This document shows, piece after piece, positions 11,645-23,299 of a DNA stretch of 64,000 bases. Position 1 is the stretch's first letter, and the number at the start of each line of letters is the position of its first letter. A program made the position numbers and the translations under genes. The stretch lies in the NCBI GenBank assembly GCA_011037195.1, contig JAAEAF010002579.1:90311-154310 (forward strand), given 5' to 3'. Below the pieces are notes generated by a model, which worked only from the letters and a program-made list of their open reading frames with translations, was not told the DNA's origin and ran no database searches. The stretch comes from Triatoma infestans. Its lineage: Eukaryota > Arthropoda > Insecta > Hemiptera > Reduviidae.

Positions 11645-12290
11645 TGAAAAGGTGTTATCTTTATTTTTTAATCTTTCAAAACCATTGCAAGGGTATATAT
11701 GTCTAATGGTTTATTACAAATATTGTTGAAAAAAATGTTTAGCCTTAACAAACTTCTTTGGAAACATTTTTATTTTTTAAAACAGAGCCCTTAAAAAGGC
11801 TTTAGTTTATTTTCTTTTCACTCTGCAGGAAGAAAAGCAACTACTCTTTCTCTTTCTCTCTCTCGAGAAATAACTTTACAAGAAATTATTTAAATTATAA
11901 AAGAAAATCGGTGACATCATTAAAAAGTTCAATGAAGCTAATAAATCAAAGAGTTAACAAAAATATAAGCAGTTTTTTAATTCCCTGTTTTACAAGTAAA
12001 AAAATTGTAAAAAATGATTATAAATATAAAAAAACAAGATAAAATAAATAAAAACTAGTCTAGTCTAGTCTATAATAAAGAAAGATTAATAATTATGTAA
12101 TAAAAGATAATTATGAACTACTTTATACAAAAGAGAAGATTGAACATTATATATATATATATATTTATATATTTTGCATGTGACCAGGTAATTAATGCTA
12201 TTTCTTTATCATCCATTTTAATAAATAATAAAACTAGGTCATGATGTTAAAGTCATAACGATCTTTATAGTGGCGAATATATCCGACTGG
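11645..12290. other. AT-rich spacer with simple repeats
   Basis: Contains a CT tract (11843-11864), a short CTAGT repeat (12054-12071) and a TA tract (12147-12164). No coding signal. Confidence 0.4.
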
Positions 12291-12294
12291 TTTT

Positions 12295-12725
12295 TTTTTT
12301 ATTCCAAATACGAGGAAGTATTGGGATCGTGTCCTAATTTTCGATATACACCGTAATAAGTTTTTACAGGAAATACATGTTTGAGGTCCCCTGAGTCAGA
12401 AAAAGAAATGTATTTAGCTAATGCTCAGTATATTGTGTGTTTTTTAACAGACTATCTCAAAAACGAAAAATCGCAGGAAGGTCAGTCATCAAATTGCGTC
12501 CCCCCCCCCATCGGACACGAAGTTTTCGGGCAAAATCCATCAATCGGAAGTGCAACTTCATTAGATGTGTTTTTTTTTCCAGTTTTCACAATTTTCTCAT
12601 AACCGATCTTCTTTAAACTTCGTATACTATCTAAACAAATCCTTAACACTTTTATTTGAAACATTTTTCGGCAAAACTGATTTTTGGAGGGTTCTGGGGG
12701 AACAGTAACGTTAAGCTTCCCGTTA
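12295..12725 (+). repeat. Rep-A, left two-thirds
   Basis: Plus orientation from GAGGAAGTATTGGGATCGTG (12312) through TTTGAGGTCCCCTGAGTCAG (12381), the AAATCCATCAATCGGAAGTG block and TCTTTAAACTTCGTATACTA to a G-rich GAGGGTTCTGGGGGAACAG end. A 73-residue frame inside (12381-12602) is read-through of the repeat. Confidence 0.75.
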
Positions 12726-12849
12726 AAATACCAATTAATATAATATATGGTTTTACCACATATATAATATTAATTTGAAGAAAATAGATTAACCGGAAGT
12801 ACTATTTTACAAAATAAGTTAAAAAAAAAATTATCTGTGCGTTCTTCTT

Positions 12850-14205
12850 TTTGCCTCAGGAAGGTTTATACAATCTGGTAAATATTTTGTAGCTAGAAGC
12901 GCTGCGGCAAATTGTACTGTACTCAAGCTGTTAGCGTCCTGCAGATCTGACGAGTGGGCTACAAAAAGTTACCTTTATGACGCCTTATCGGAGAGTGTTC
13001 TTTTATACTTATCTGAGTTATGGGGTATTCAGTGTTTGGAGGTATTGGAAAAAAGTCAGATTGGTTTTTTTTAAAACTCTTTTAAAACTACCCATTAGCG
13101 CCCCAAACGCATTTATTAGATTGGAGTTTGGAAGGATTCAGCTTAAATATAAAGTTTTTAAAAAAATTTTGAATTGGTGGAGTAAAATTTTGTCAATGGC
13201 TGAAGATAGGATCCCCAAATTATGTTACTTGCGCTTATTAGATTTTGTGAATGACAGTAATGTACCTTTTAATTGGGTTTCTGAACTCAGGGACTGTTTT
13301 TATTTGTTAGGTATCGATAATGTCTGGTCGGAACAGAATCCTGTTCTTCTTAAGAAGTCGAAAAATGACATCCTGTCTAGAATGAGAAACCAATTGATCA
13401 GTACAGATATTGAATTTGTGTTGAACTCGTCTTACAATGTATGGTACAGGAACATTTGTTCCTGGGGTTTAGAAGAGAGGTATTTACCATTGAAATGTCA
13501 CATAAACAAAATTAGGCTAATTAGCCAGATCAGGTTGACTCATAAAAAGTATTCTAGAGTTTTGTGTGGTGAAACGTGTTACATATTTTCCGGTAGTAAA
13601 TTCTTGTGCGCTTTGCCAAAACCAGTAGCCAGATACCTTACTCCACTTTCTTTTTCATTGTACACCTCTTTCGCCCCTCAGACAGAAATATATTTCTCAA
13701 TATATAACATATGCAACTGAGTCTGAAAATTTAATAAATATTGTGTCTTCTGTTAGTCTGGATAAAGTTAACAATATACATCTCTTTGTTGTGAATGCCT
13801 TAAAGTATAAATTGAATAGAAGTAATTGACTTTTATTTCGAAGTTATTGCTTGATATATATATATATTATATATATCAATTATATGTATGCATATTTCAG
13901 ATATTACTATTATTTTATTGTATGTTTTTTTTGTATAAGAATATTTGCTAAGAGTAAGTTTTTTATATATATATATATATATATATTTTTTGTTTTTGTG
14001 GATGCTATTGCTTCATCTATCTTCCGATTATTCTAATTATTATTTCATTATTTCTCTTTAATATAAATGTAATAAAATATTTTTATTTTTAGTTTTTGTA
14101 GATATTTTTGTAATATTTTTGTATGAGTATTCACTCACAACTCCTTGCTTATAAGTTGTAAACTTTTTTAAAGCAATAAACTTATTATTATTATTATTAT
14201 TAAAA
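12850..14205 (+). pseudogene. LINE 3' half with 247-residue open frame and TTA tail
   Basis: Coding matches the C-terminal third of a non-LTR retrotransposon polyprotein. About 12850-13060 reads SGRFIQSGKYFVARSAAANC, then WATKSYLYDALSESVLLYLS and ELWGIQCLEVLEKSQIGFF. One frameshift in the T run at 13064-13071 moves to the 247-codon frame, which continues KTLLKLPISAPNAFIRLEFG and then the linker region up to RYLTPLSF. A further shift near 13710 gives ENLINIVSSVSLDKVNNIHL, then ALKYKLNRSN and a stop at about 13829. The 3' UTR has two TA tracts and ends with GCAATAAACTTATTATTATT, a (TTA)n tail. The RT catalytic core is upstream and missing. Only two frameshifts and a long intact stretch make this the best preserved LINE piece of the window. 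Confidence 0.85.
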
Positions 14206-14345
14206 TAAGTTTTTGAGTTTTTTGGAATTTTCTCGAAAACGTCAATAATGATTTCCTTTAAATTTGTTATGATAAATACAAGTGTAAACCAATCACTTTT
14301 ATTGAAATATACGTTTTATTGAAGTATATCCAAAAAAATTGATTT
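14205..14345 (+). repeat. Rep-A internal module fragment
   Basis: Begins directly after the LINE tail: TTTTCTCGAAAACGTCAATA and TTCCTTTAAATTTGTTATGA, then CACTTTTATTGAAATATACG, the internal 'gene-like' module of Rep-A in plus orientation. The LINE therefore sits against, or inserted into, an older Rep-A copy. Confidence 0.6.
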
Positions 14346-14469
14346 TAGATAATTGCAGGGCATTAAATTTCAAATATTATATATTATGCAGTTGGTTCAA
14401 TGTTTTCTGGTGCATTTTACTGGGCTAGAATATAATTACTTCTCTACCTGCCATAGTTAGTATGGGGAA

Positions 14470-14830
14470 TAATGCGTAAATCTAACCCTCCCTCCCACAA
14501 AACCCACATTAAATGAATTTTCTCGGAAAAAGCTTCAGACAGAAATGATAGACCTCTAAACTAGAACAAACTTAATGAAACAGGTCAATTTCATTGGAGA
14601 AAATCGCAGAAACCTAAAAAAAAAAAAAACTCGACCAGAAAAATTAAAATAAAACCATTATTTTCAGCAATTTATTGTCACGGTTGAACTATACTTTTAT
14701 GGTCGTCTCTTATGACGGTAAACGCGCGAAAATAGAACAGTGAACCACTTATTTTAGAATTTGGAAGGCGAAGGGTTTTTTGGAGGTGTCCATGGGGATA
14801 CGAAGAGCGGAGCTCCGCTTCCCCGTGAAA
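14470..14830 (-). repeat. Rep-A fragment plus 12-base palindrome
   Basis: CTCCCTCCCACAAAACCCAC then TTAAATGAATTTTCTCGG gives minus orientation. Near its right end, 14806-14817 is the perfect palindrome GCGGAGCTCCGC, flanked by GGGGA..TCCCC. Confidence 0.55.
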
Positions 14831-14839
14831 GAGATTACT

Positions 14840-15885
14840 CTATGTCTTCCTCTATTAAGGTTTTACTGACTAGAGTAGAGCACACACTTTATACGGTAGA
14901 TATCATTAGGGTTAGTTGATACAGCGCACACTATACCAGCACCCCATATATGTCTTTTTGCTGTTTTATAACAGCTATAAACACCAATAAAACATTTTCA
15001 ATGTTCGACTGTTTCGTGAAAACTTGGTAGCAGTTTTTTTTTTTCTTAATATAAATGACAAGACGGTTTTTATCTGTAAATGAAAATCTAGTGTAAAATA
15101 CCGATAATGAAAATTATTTTCCGGAAAATGATTCCATATAAAGTAATGTGTATAAGTGGTAAATATATCTAGGGATAAAGAAAATTTTGGTTATTCAAGA
15201 TACTAGAGCGGTCCGGTATTTTGAAATAATAGTTCAGGATAGATCTGTGATTGTTACTCCCCTTCAACAACAAAAAAAAATATCAAAAATTAATTTCTCT
15301 ATAAACAAGAACGTTTCATGTAAAAATAAAAGGACTGAAACAAGGAAGCAAAGAAATGAGAATGAAACATTGAAAGAAGAAATGATATAGCTTGTAAAAT
15401 AAAATGAACTATTCAGAATTGAATGGTGCAGTTAGTATGAAGCTTGCTGGCAAGTTTAAATGGTCTAACAGCTTCCTAGAAATAGATTAATGTGGATTTA
15501 CAGCAGCAGGATATTGCAAAGTTCTCTCTTCCTACTTTGTAGTAAGCAATTTAATAGAAGAAAAGAGAATATTACTGTACAATCGGTATAGTTTAATAGA
15601 ACTGAAAAACATAAGATAGATAACATTAAATAAAGTAAGTGATTTATTTTTAACAAACTCGCTAATTAATTAAGATTTATTTCGTTTAAGGTAAACATTT
15701 ACTCAAAGCAAGTAATGATTTATCATTTGTAATGTAATTAAAATAGCTAAATGCAATATCTTAAATATCGCCAATTTTCGTGAAAACGACGACATAAAAC
15801 ACTCACAATTTTCTCATAAACAAATATGCAAATTATATGCCACCAAAGAAAATCTTTCAAACTATTTGGAAGAAAATAGAGAAAA
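14840..15885. other. unannotated AT-rich spacer
   Basis: No recognised content; a 67-residue frame at 15187-15390 is A-rich and Lys/Asn/Glu-biased without motifs. Confidence 0.35.
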
Positions 15886-15889
15886 CAAA

Positions 15890-16615
15890 AAAAAAACTGG
15901 TGTGAAACACTCACACGACTATCTCTTTCACTCTAATAAATACATTTTCTTTAAAATTGCAACGTTATTATGTTTGGTTGGGCTGGCCATAAAAATGCTG
16001 GTGCGGATTTTACTTGTATACCTGTGCGTCTATGGAGCAAGTATTCCAAGTTTTTTTTAAAAAAAACGCCGCAATCTTTTTCCAAGATAATTCCAAAAAA
16101 CTCAAAAACCTATTTTGTAAAATCGCAATTCGAGTTAAACGATTTAATATTCGAGTAATAATATTATGCAGATGATAAAAACCATTATAGTGAAGTGATA
16201 ATTCAGAAGAAAGCATAACGCTATTGTTCTCCGAGAAACCCCAAAAAATCAATTTTTACGTGAAAACAATTGAAATAAAAATCATAGGTGTAGATTGTAC
16301 ACGATGTTTAAGAAAAACCGTTGGAATCGTTTCGAGTAAAACACGAGCACCGAAAAAAAAAAAATTCAGTTTAAAAAAATCAGTCGCATCCGGTTGATGG
16401 TTTTTGCCCGAAATCTTCGTGTCTAATGCAATGGTAATACTTCAACGGAATACTAAGTGTGGGTTTCCATGGCTTTTCGTTTTTATATATACATACGCCA
16501 AAAACATATTTTCGTATTTTTGTGACTCCAAACCATTATTTCCGAAGAATACTCAATTTCGAAAATCCGGCTCGATCACAGTACTTCCTTTAATAGCAGT
16601 AAGAAATAAAAAAGT
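15890..16615 (-). repeat. Rep-A, near full-length copy
   Basis: Both family ends are present: GTGTGAAACACTCACACGAC at 15900-15919, and at the far side GATCACAGTACTTCC then GCAGTAAGAAATAAA (about 16573-16610). Internal modules are in minus order. About 725 bases. The plus-strand 182-residue frame 16404-16952 starts inside it and runs into the CT/CA tract; I do not treat it as a gene. Confidence 0.75.
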
Positions 16616-16689
16616 AAAAAATTATATAATGTTCCATTTCCAAAAGACGCTGGCGTTCATCTTTCTTTCTTTCTCTCATTCACTCACTC

Positions 16690-16690
16690 A

Positions 16691-16741
<51 letters not shown>
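16690..16741. repeat. (CT)n(CA)n microsatellite
   Basis: A CT tract runs directly into a CA tract 75 bases after the end of a Rep-A copy, the same order as at 4762-4811. Confidence 0.9.
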
Positions 16742-16744
16742 CAC

Positions 16745-18880
16745 GAACAAATCACTGTCTAAAAACGGAATCACAAGACTTACTCTTACTGCGCTAAAGA
16801 GTGGTAAACTGTGGCATCATAATGTTTATCAAGACACTTTGAAGATGAGCGAACGCCTCGATATGGTCGTACATGATAATAAAAAGGCTAGCACCATGAA
16901 TATGTGTACTAGGCGGACAGTGACCCTTGGAAAAGGCTTATCATCATTGTAATGGTTTCACGATGCTGTCCTAACAGAACTTTGTTATTGGCGAGTTAGA
17001 ATGATAAATATTTCTTCTTTCGGAAAAAGTGATAATGAATGAATGTCGGGAAGGCTATGAATGAAAATCTTCCCGGGATTTTCATCCGGGAAAAGTGTGA
17101 TATATCTCTATTGGTTGATCGATATGTCAGACTTAAGATGTAATGGGACTTAAGTCGGTAGTAGAAATAAGGAGAGAATTATAAACTAATAAAACTAACT
17201 TGTACTACACTATAATTAAACTTATAATTTTACACATTAAGGACTTAATATAATGATAGAATGAAGTGAGATGTGTTATGAGTGAGCAACTTAGAAAAGG
17301 ATGGCGAAGAGAGGGACAGAGTAAATGATGCTAACTTATAAACTGCTTATTGATTTTATTTTATTGAGTTTATCTTGATCTTAAGTTGGAAATTCTGAGA
17401 TAGGAGCAGTTTAGAGGGAGTTTTAGAGCCAAACACATGACTAGCCAGTAGTAAAAGCGATGTGGGCGTTATCTGGCGTGTGGGAAAGGAACTGCTGATA
17501 GGCTGTGATAAAGCCATCACATTGGTAATAACGTTTACTTTATCAGATTACCATATCGAATTTAATGATTATTAACAAGTGTTTAACTATTCTTCTATAC
17601 TTGGCTGTTAATAAATGTCAAAAATTACAGTTAATTCTAGTGGAAGAAATAAATTGAATTTTATCATTATACAACGTGATAAATTCCGTTTAAATGATCG
17701 CTGTACAGAGGTTAATTTAAATTGAATAGAAATCTAGTTATAATCACATACAAATCCCCTTTTTGAAAAAGGAGGTTAATCCTTAATGAGTTGGAGTGAT
17801 GAGGAGAGAGTGGCTGGGTGAGATTTAGTACAAAATTCCAGTTGGATGAACTAGATTACTATCTGGCGGGTAGTTATATGTCACCCTACGTCCCAGTGTG
17901 GTTGTGTTAGTACGAGCGGACCGGGTAATCGCTATCCCTGTGTAGCTGCATCGGATGAAATAAAATGTCATTAATTTCCCTCTTGTCCATTTTATAATTC
18001 TGAACCTCCGAAAAAAAGACTTAAAACTAAAACTAACCACAAACATAAATTGTTGGAACTGTATGCAGAGAGAAGGGGGAAATTTGTGAACAAAAATGAA
18101 GGAATTTTTCATAAAAAAAACTCTCTGCATTAGAAATAAAGTCACCATTTTTAATCTCTATTAACATCGTTAACTTAAACATATATTATATGAACATTGT
18201 TTCTGATGGGAATCGTAATCACCACCACGCTTGTAATTTAAGGAACAGAAAGAAATGGCTCCAATGGTGTTAAGGTTAGAATTTTCGTAAGGAATGCCGG
18301 TAAGGGCATCACTCTATCTCTGGGCATTACAGTTTTTCAGGCTAACATCTTTACGGTTTTAATGGGGATTCCGTATCTTCGGAACAAGGATTCTTTGTGG
18401 CAGAAGGATTAACCATTTTGTTCTTTCATTTAGTTCGGGCAGAATTCATTGTAGTGAATGGCAGAGAAATTGGAACTCCTGAAAACCTTAAAGGCTAAAA
18501 AAAAACTAGGCACAGCATCATTCAAGCAAACAAAAAATCTGGAAAAAATCTAAAAGCGGATTGCGGCAAATTTGTCCTTTCAGTGGGCCAGGTTTTCTAT
18601 GGCCTCTTAGAAATAAATGTAGGACTATTAAGAAAGCAAATCCTCTATTAAAAGAAGGCATTCCTCTATTATCCTCTGGGCAAAGGCATTCCAAAATATT
18701 TTTCAAGTATCCACAAAACTATTGCATAATGTATATTCTTCACGGGGAAAATGGTAGCTTTGGAGTGATCAATGCCATGGTTACATGGCACTGCCATCTA
18801 AGAAAAATTATTGGGATCGTTTTCGAAATAATCGCGAAAAACTGAAAAAAATAAATTAATAAATACATTTAGTAGCACTT
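16745..18880. other. unannotated; small hairpin and possible retroposon tail
   Basis: A hairpin CCCCTTTTTGAAAAAGGAGG lies at about 17756-17775. 18290-18507 is more GC-balanced and ends in a nine-A run (18499-18507), as old retroposons do, but I cannot name it. No coding signal. Confidence 0.35.
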
Positions 18881-18885
18881 CCCCT

Positions 18886-19690
18886 GCTACTTTTTACTTT
18901 CTCTTATTCCTGGTAAGAGAAAGTATTGTAATCATGTTAAATTTTCGATACCGAGTTTTCACCAAAAATTATACAAGTTTTGAGACCCAGTGCTGAAAAA
19001 GTGTTTTTTTTTTTTTAGAAAATGGTATGCGTGTGTGAGTGTATATGTATGTATGTGAACAGCATAGTTCAAAAATCGAAAAATTGTAGAAAGTCCAAAC
19101 TTAACATTTCGTTTAGGTATCACCATGGGATCCGACAAATTATCTGACAAAATTCCTCAAACGGAAGTACACTTTTCTTGAATGGATTTTCCACTTTTCT
19201 GTGATTTTCTCGCAAATAGGTTCCAACGGATTTTCTTTAAACTTGGTATATTAACTACGCATAGTAAGAGCTACAACTTTTATTTGAAACATTTCTCCGG
19301 AACAATTATATTTATTGTCAAAATTCTGAGTTTGAAAAAACTCGTTTGATCACAATTGCATATTTAGTAAAGAGTTTTTTTTCTCCAGTTTTCTGCGATT
19401 TTCTCCATAAACCAATCAGTGGATTTCATTAAATTTGTTATACAAAACTTTTACTTACAAAAGAGACTTATCACTTTTATTTGAAACTTTTTTCCGAAAA
19501 GTTCATTTAAAGTGGTTTTGGGCGAGAGGAAAGGTTAAGTTTTTATCAATTGTTTGTTTAGATTCCCCAGTAGATGTAACACTGAAAACAATAAAATATC
19601 AGTAAGTGAATTTTGATGAAAATTTGTCATGCATAACTACTGTGTAAATTGCAGCAAGAGAGTCGTGTGAGTGTTTCATGCCAGATTTTT
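18886..19690 (+). repeat. Rep-A, full-length reference copy
   Basis: Starts ACTTTCTCTTATTCC..GTAAGAGAAAGTATTG, itself a short stem, and ends with GAGAGTCGTGTGAGTGTTTC. Two internal modules occur: GGTTCCAACGGATTTTCTTT then AACTTGGTATATTAACTACG (about 19217-19260), and CAATCAGTGGATTTCATTAA (about 19413-19432), about 200 bases apart. About 800 bases long. No open frame of note, so the family looks non-autonomous. Confidence 0.75.
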
Positions 19691-19869
19691 TTTCAAAAAT
19701 GTAAAAAAATGCCTCATTGTCTCCGTTTATCTGGAAAAGTCCCTCTTGTTTATTGAATTGTAAAAATACACAAACATTTTTTACATGAAAGACTAAAGAA
19801 TTCCAAATGTATCTGTTATTTGAAACAGAAATATTTTTTAGACAAAGTAAAATAACGGACTAAAAGTGT

Positions 19870-19902
19870 ACACTGACATTACACTGACATTACACTGACA
19901 TT
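19870..19902. repeat. three tandem 11-base units
   Basis: ACACTGACATT is repeated three times exactly. Confidence 0.95.
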
Positions 19903-20109
19903 AAGGTGTTTCTTAAATATGTTTTATTCAATTAAAATAAAGATTTCTCTTTTGTTTTTTTTTTGTTTTTTTAAAACTCTGGTGGGGAAACAGTCAAACG
20001 ACTTTCTCTTACACCTGTTGATACAATAAGTTATATAGAAATGACAAATTTTCTATTAACTTCAAATTTTGCTCATTTGTCCCCTAACAGCAATATAAAG
20101 TTGGTGGGG

Positions 20110-20400
20110 GGTGAAAAGTCCCTCCCCCCCCCTACAAACCCAAGAAGGTAGAGTAGTGGACAGTGCGCTAATAACAGAGAAAATCAATTTGTAATTTAAC
20201 ACCACAAATTTCGTAAAAATATCCAAAATTACTTTAGGGGAGGGGGATGTTCCAAATAAAAGTGACGCTTATTTTTCTGTGCAGTTAGCCGGCCAATAGT
20301 TAAAGGAAAATCGTTTTAGCCGATTTTGAGAAAATTTCAAAAAATGTATAAAGTCGCGCTTCCGGTAGATGGATTTTGACTGATGACTTAGTAATTATTT
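20110..20400 (-). repeat. Rep-A fragment
   Basis: CCCTCCCCCCCCCTACAAAC, then TTCCAAATAAAAGTGACGCT and TCGCGCTTCCGGTAGATGG in minus order. It ends 60 bases before the tRNA-like head. Confidence 0.65.
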
Positions 20401-20460
20401 ATGCAACATATAATTTTTGCCAGCCCATTATTTAGAACCTAGCGTATAACTACTTCTCTC

Positions 20461-20537
20461 GGTATGGGATTAGCTCAGTGGTACCAAGCTGCACTAGCAA
20501 CGCGGAGGTCCAGGGTTCGAATCCAGTCTGCGCTCTT
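20461..20537 (+). repeat. tRNA-like SINE head (not a tRNA gene)
   Basis: A canonical box A (TTAGCTCAGTGG, 20470-20481) and box B (GGTTCGAATCC, 20514-20524) lie at tRNA spacing, with a TAGCAAC anticodon-loop-like segment between. The T stem pairs in only two of five positions and the acceptor ends do not pair, so I read it as a tRNA-derived SINE head or pseudogene. It abuts the 3' terminus of the minus-strand LINE at 20538. Confidence 0.75.
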
Positions 20538-21278
20538 TTATTATTATTATTTGTCTGTGGAGACGGACGAAACCCTACGCTATCCAAAGCCTCACTGGGC
20601 CCATATAGCCACCCCAAGAAAAACTACAACAAACCGGGTCTAGAACAAATATCCATACCTGGGTCTAATCTATCTAAGACTCACCGCATTCCGAATAAAT
20701 CGGACAATAACCTTAAGAGGAAATAGCCTAAGCTTTTCCACAGAAATCCTGCTCCGATCAAAGGTCCTAAACCTAATTTCATCACAACCCAGGCAATCAG
20801 TCATAAGATGGATGGGTGTTTCCTCCACTGTGTCACAGACTCTACAAAATGGATCTGGCATGAGCCCCATTATGTAGAGATGCCTCCTTAAACCACAATG
20901 TCCAGTATGAAATCCAACCAGATGCCTGAGAGCGCTCCGTGTAAAACACAGCAACAACTCACTAATGGCCTTGTCCGGACCCCCGATGAGCATTTTGGAC
21001 GGCCGAAAACCAACTGAGCTCATCCATAAGGATGAATGCTGTGATGCGTCCATGTCTGGAAGCCTGACAGACATGCCAACAGCAGGCTCGGGACCAATGA
21101 TAGGAAGACAGGCGCCTAATTTGGCAAACCTATCCACCTCCTCATTCTCAAAAATCCCCATGTGACCTGGCACCCAGGCTAGAAGCACATCCTTCAGAGA
21201 AGAAAGCTCTTCCAGTCTTTTAGAACATTCTAACATCAACCTGGAAGTGAAGACACATGAACTCAGCGCCTTAAGCGC
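20538..21278 (-). pseudogene. LINE RNase H and C-terminal domain, 5'-truncated
   Basis: A minus-strand frame holds the RNase H domain of an I/Jockey-group LINE: QMALKALSS, the start of which has lost the preceding catalytic DS, then LAWVPGHMGIFENEEVDRFA with the WVPGHxGI block and terminal catalytic Asp. This is followed by LVGFHTGHCGLRRHLYIMGL and the Cys/His knuckle PDPFCRVCDTVEETPIHLMT, and the C-terminus FIRNAVSLR with a stop at 20670-20672. The 3' UTR reads GGGTGGCTATATGGGCCC, then CTTTGGATAGCGTAGGG, and ends in (AAT)n at about 20553-20537. The frame is open over about 200 residues, so this copy is fairly young. Its 5' end is fused to a fragment of a second copy. Confidence 0.88.
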
Positions 21279-21360
21279 CATCTGACATAAGATGGAAGGG
21301 TGTTTCCTCCTCTGCCTCACGGACTCTACAAAATGGATCTGGCATGGGCCCCATTACGTA
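21279..21360 (-). pseudogene. second copy of the same LINE's Cys/His knuckle
   Basis: Minus strand reads LYVMGPMPDPFCRVREAEEE then TPFHLM, matching the knuckle of the neighbouring copy at about 20880-20800. It breaks off into the RNase H of that copy at about 21278. This is a C-terminal fragment head-to-tail with the other, from recombination or nested insertion. Confidence 0.8.
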
Positions 21361-21530
21361 GAGAGAATATGCTCTTAGATTTTCTCTTCCTAGGAACCTC
21401 TACAGCTCACTGTCCGGTAATTGGTAGCTACAGAACACTGCTCGGAGGCCGCCAGTGCACTGAGAAGGCTCCGGGGTTCACAATAAATCTTTCAGGTCGC
21501 AGTGCAGTATCCCATTAAAAAAAATACTAC
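21361..21530 (+). mobile_element. SINE body fragment with A-rich 3' end
   Basis: 21378-21475 matches the reverse complement of 52423-52530, the body of the SINE there: TTCCTAGGAACCTCTACAGC then ACACTGCTCGGAGGCCGCCA and TGCACTGAGAAGGCTCCGG. After this come AATAAATCTTTCAGGTCGCA and an A run, the tail seen also at 2252-2300. The tRNA head is missing. Confidence 0.7.
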
Positions 21531-21539
21531 TTATCTCTC

Positions 21540-23025
21540 AAGGCAGTGTAGAGGTAAGTTCAAATTTGACTGAACAATATCAGCAGTATGATATTAAAAG
21601 ATAAAAAGAGTTGAGTACTCCCTCCAGGTCATTGATTTCGATCAAAATCCACATAATGCTCCTTGCTCTTAGTAGAATAACAGGAAGCATTGAGATAATA
21701 TCAAACTTCTATTATATATGTATGTACATATGTGCATCCGAAATATAATTAGGCAATAAAATAAGTCATACTTCTGCTAATCTGATTTTCTTCAAACTCG
21801 GAATTTTTGCAAACATTAAACTCTAATTAATATTATATAGACGATAGGATTATCTATACAATATTAATAAGAAAATACGAATGGGAATATAGAAAGTAAT
21901 TGTAATAGTTAAAAAGACCTGGTATTATACAAATAACCGGAAGAGAGTAAAATAACAGGAAGTAAATACATAACCTGTTGCTAGGGCGGCAATGTTTTAT
22001 TCTAAGTACCTTTCACTTTAAAGTTTAATAACATAAAAAATTTGCTCTGGGATTTTATCCAGCTTTGCGAAGCCATCCACATATTAAAAAATATGGATAT
22101 TAAAATTATTATCCGTATTATAGATAATAAAACATTATCAGCAGTATAATATTAAAGAATAAATAGTTGATTATAGTATAAGTACGAGATAAAGAACAAA
22201 ATTAATAGTTTTTATGTTATTAAGGCAATATTATTAATGAAAAGTAAAGAAAGCCTTTCTTATGGCGTTCTTTAAATAATTATCAATAACTTTTAGAGTG
22301 AAGGAGATTTTTTATCTTGAAAATAAGATAAAAAAGAAGAAAAAAAAAACAGCAAAAATGGTTTCTAAGGTTATACTCTAAATCATCGACAATTTATCGA
22401 TGAAGTAATATTGTACTATTAAGCCGGCCTGTCTTCATATCGATATAATTTGTGGGATAATGGGCCCTGGCAATCTGAAATAACTCGCAGCTCCTTTTTT
22501 TAATCAAATAAATTTTGCTTTTTTGGTGGCGAAAGAAGTATGATTACAATGTAATTTCCTTAATAAACGTTTAAATTGCTATCACTTCCTCCTTTCGATG
22601 TTTACAATCACTGTGGCATGTTCCTTCAAATTTGCGGTTTCGTATACTTCAATTTTCTATATTCTTTAACAACTCTATTTCATCAAATAATAAAATTTCC
22701 TTTTCATATCCTGATTTCATCTATAATAGAAAGTAATGTCAATAGAAATGCATTATTGGATTAGAAATGATATTATGAACGTTATAATAATATAAAATTT
22801 GCATTCAATTATAGAGCATATACGGACGAGATATTATTATTTATGCCCACATATCTTCATCATCTTAGTCTGTCCACTATTCAGAATCTATTTTTGGAGT
22901 ATTATTTATCTCTCAATATATCTCTGAAGAACGAAGTTCAAATTTGATATTCAGCTTAACTAAACTCCCCTATAATTCAAAGATTTCGTTAATCCGCAAA
23001 TGCTATTTTACTAATTGTTTTACCT
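21540..23025. other. unannotated AT-rich spacer
   Basis: Very AT-rich with many ATTAT-type words. A 62-residue frame at 22576-22764 is hydrophobic without a motif. Confidence 0.35.
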
Positions 23026-23029
23026 TCTG

Positions 23030-23280
23030 TGCAGTAAGAAGAAGTATTGGAATCGTGTCAAATTTTCGGAAATATATGTTCTGTTTTTACAACTAACAAC
23101 TTAAAGTTTCGGTCAAAATCCATTTCCAAGCGATTTTTTTCAAAAAATGGTTGCAACGATTTTCTCTAAACTTATTATACCATCTGCACACATAAATATC
23201 ATATCACTATTTCCCTGGAAACTTGATTTTAAGAGAAATTTTGCACAAGGTACAACGTAGGCTTTAGCTAGCTCTCTGAT
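23030..23280 (+). repeat. Rep-A, left portion
   Basis: AGTAAGAAGAAGTATTGGAA at 23034 begins the copy; TTGCAACGATTTTCTCTAAA and a CACATAAATATCATATCACT block follow in plus order. Confidence 0.65.
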
Positions 23281-23299
23281 GCAATTTTTGAAAATATTG

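Noticed and set aside
12977..13720. Host gene of 247 codons
   Set aside because: The residues match the C-terminal region of a LINE polyprotein, with frameshifted continuation on both sides and a TTA tail.
16404..16952. 182-residue open frame
   Set aside because: It starts inside a Rep-A copy and runs through the CT/CA microsatellite, giving a Ser-Leu repeat. The frame crosses two unrelated repeats and has no domain.
20461..20535. Functional tRNA gene
   Set aside because: Box A and B are good, but the T stem and acceptor stem do not pair; SINE head fits better.
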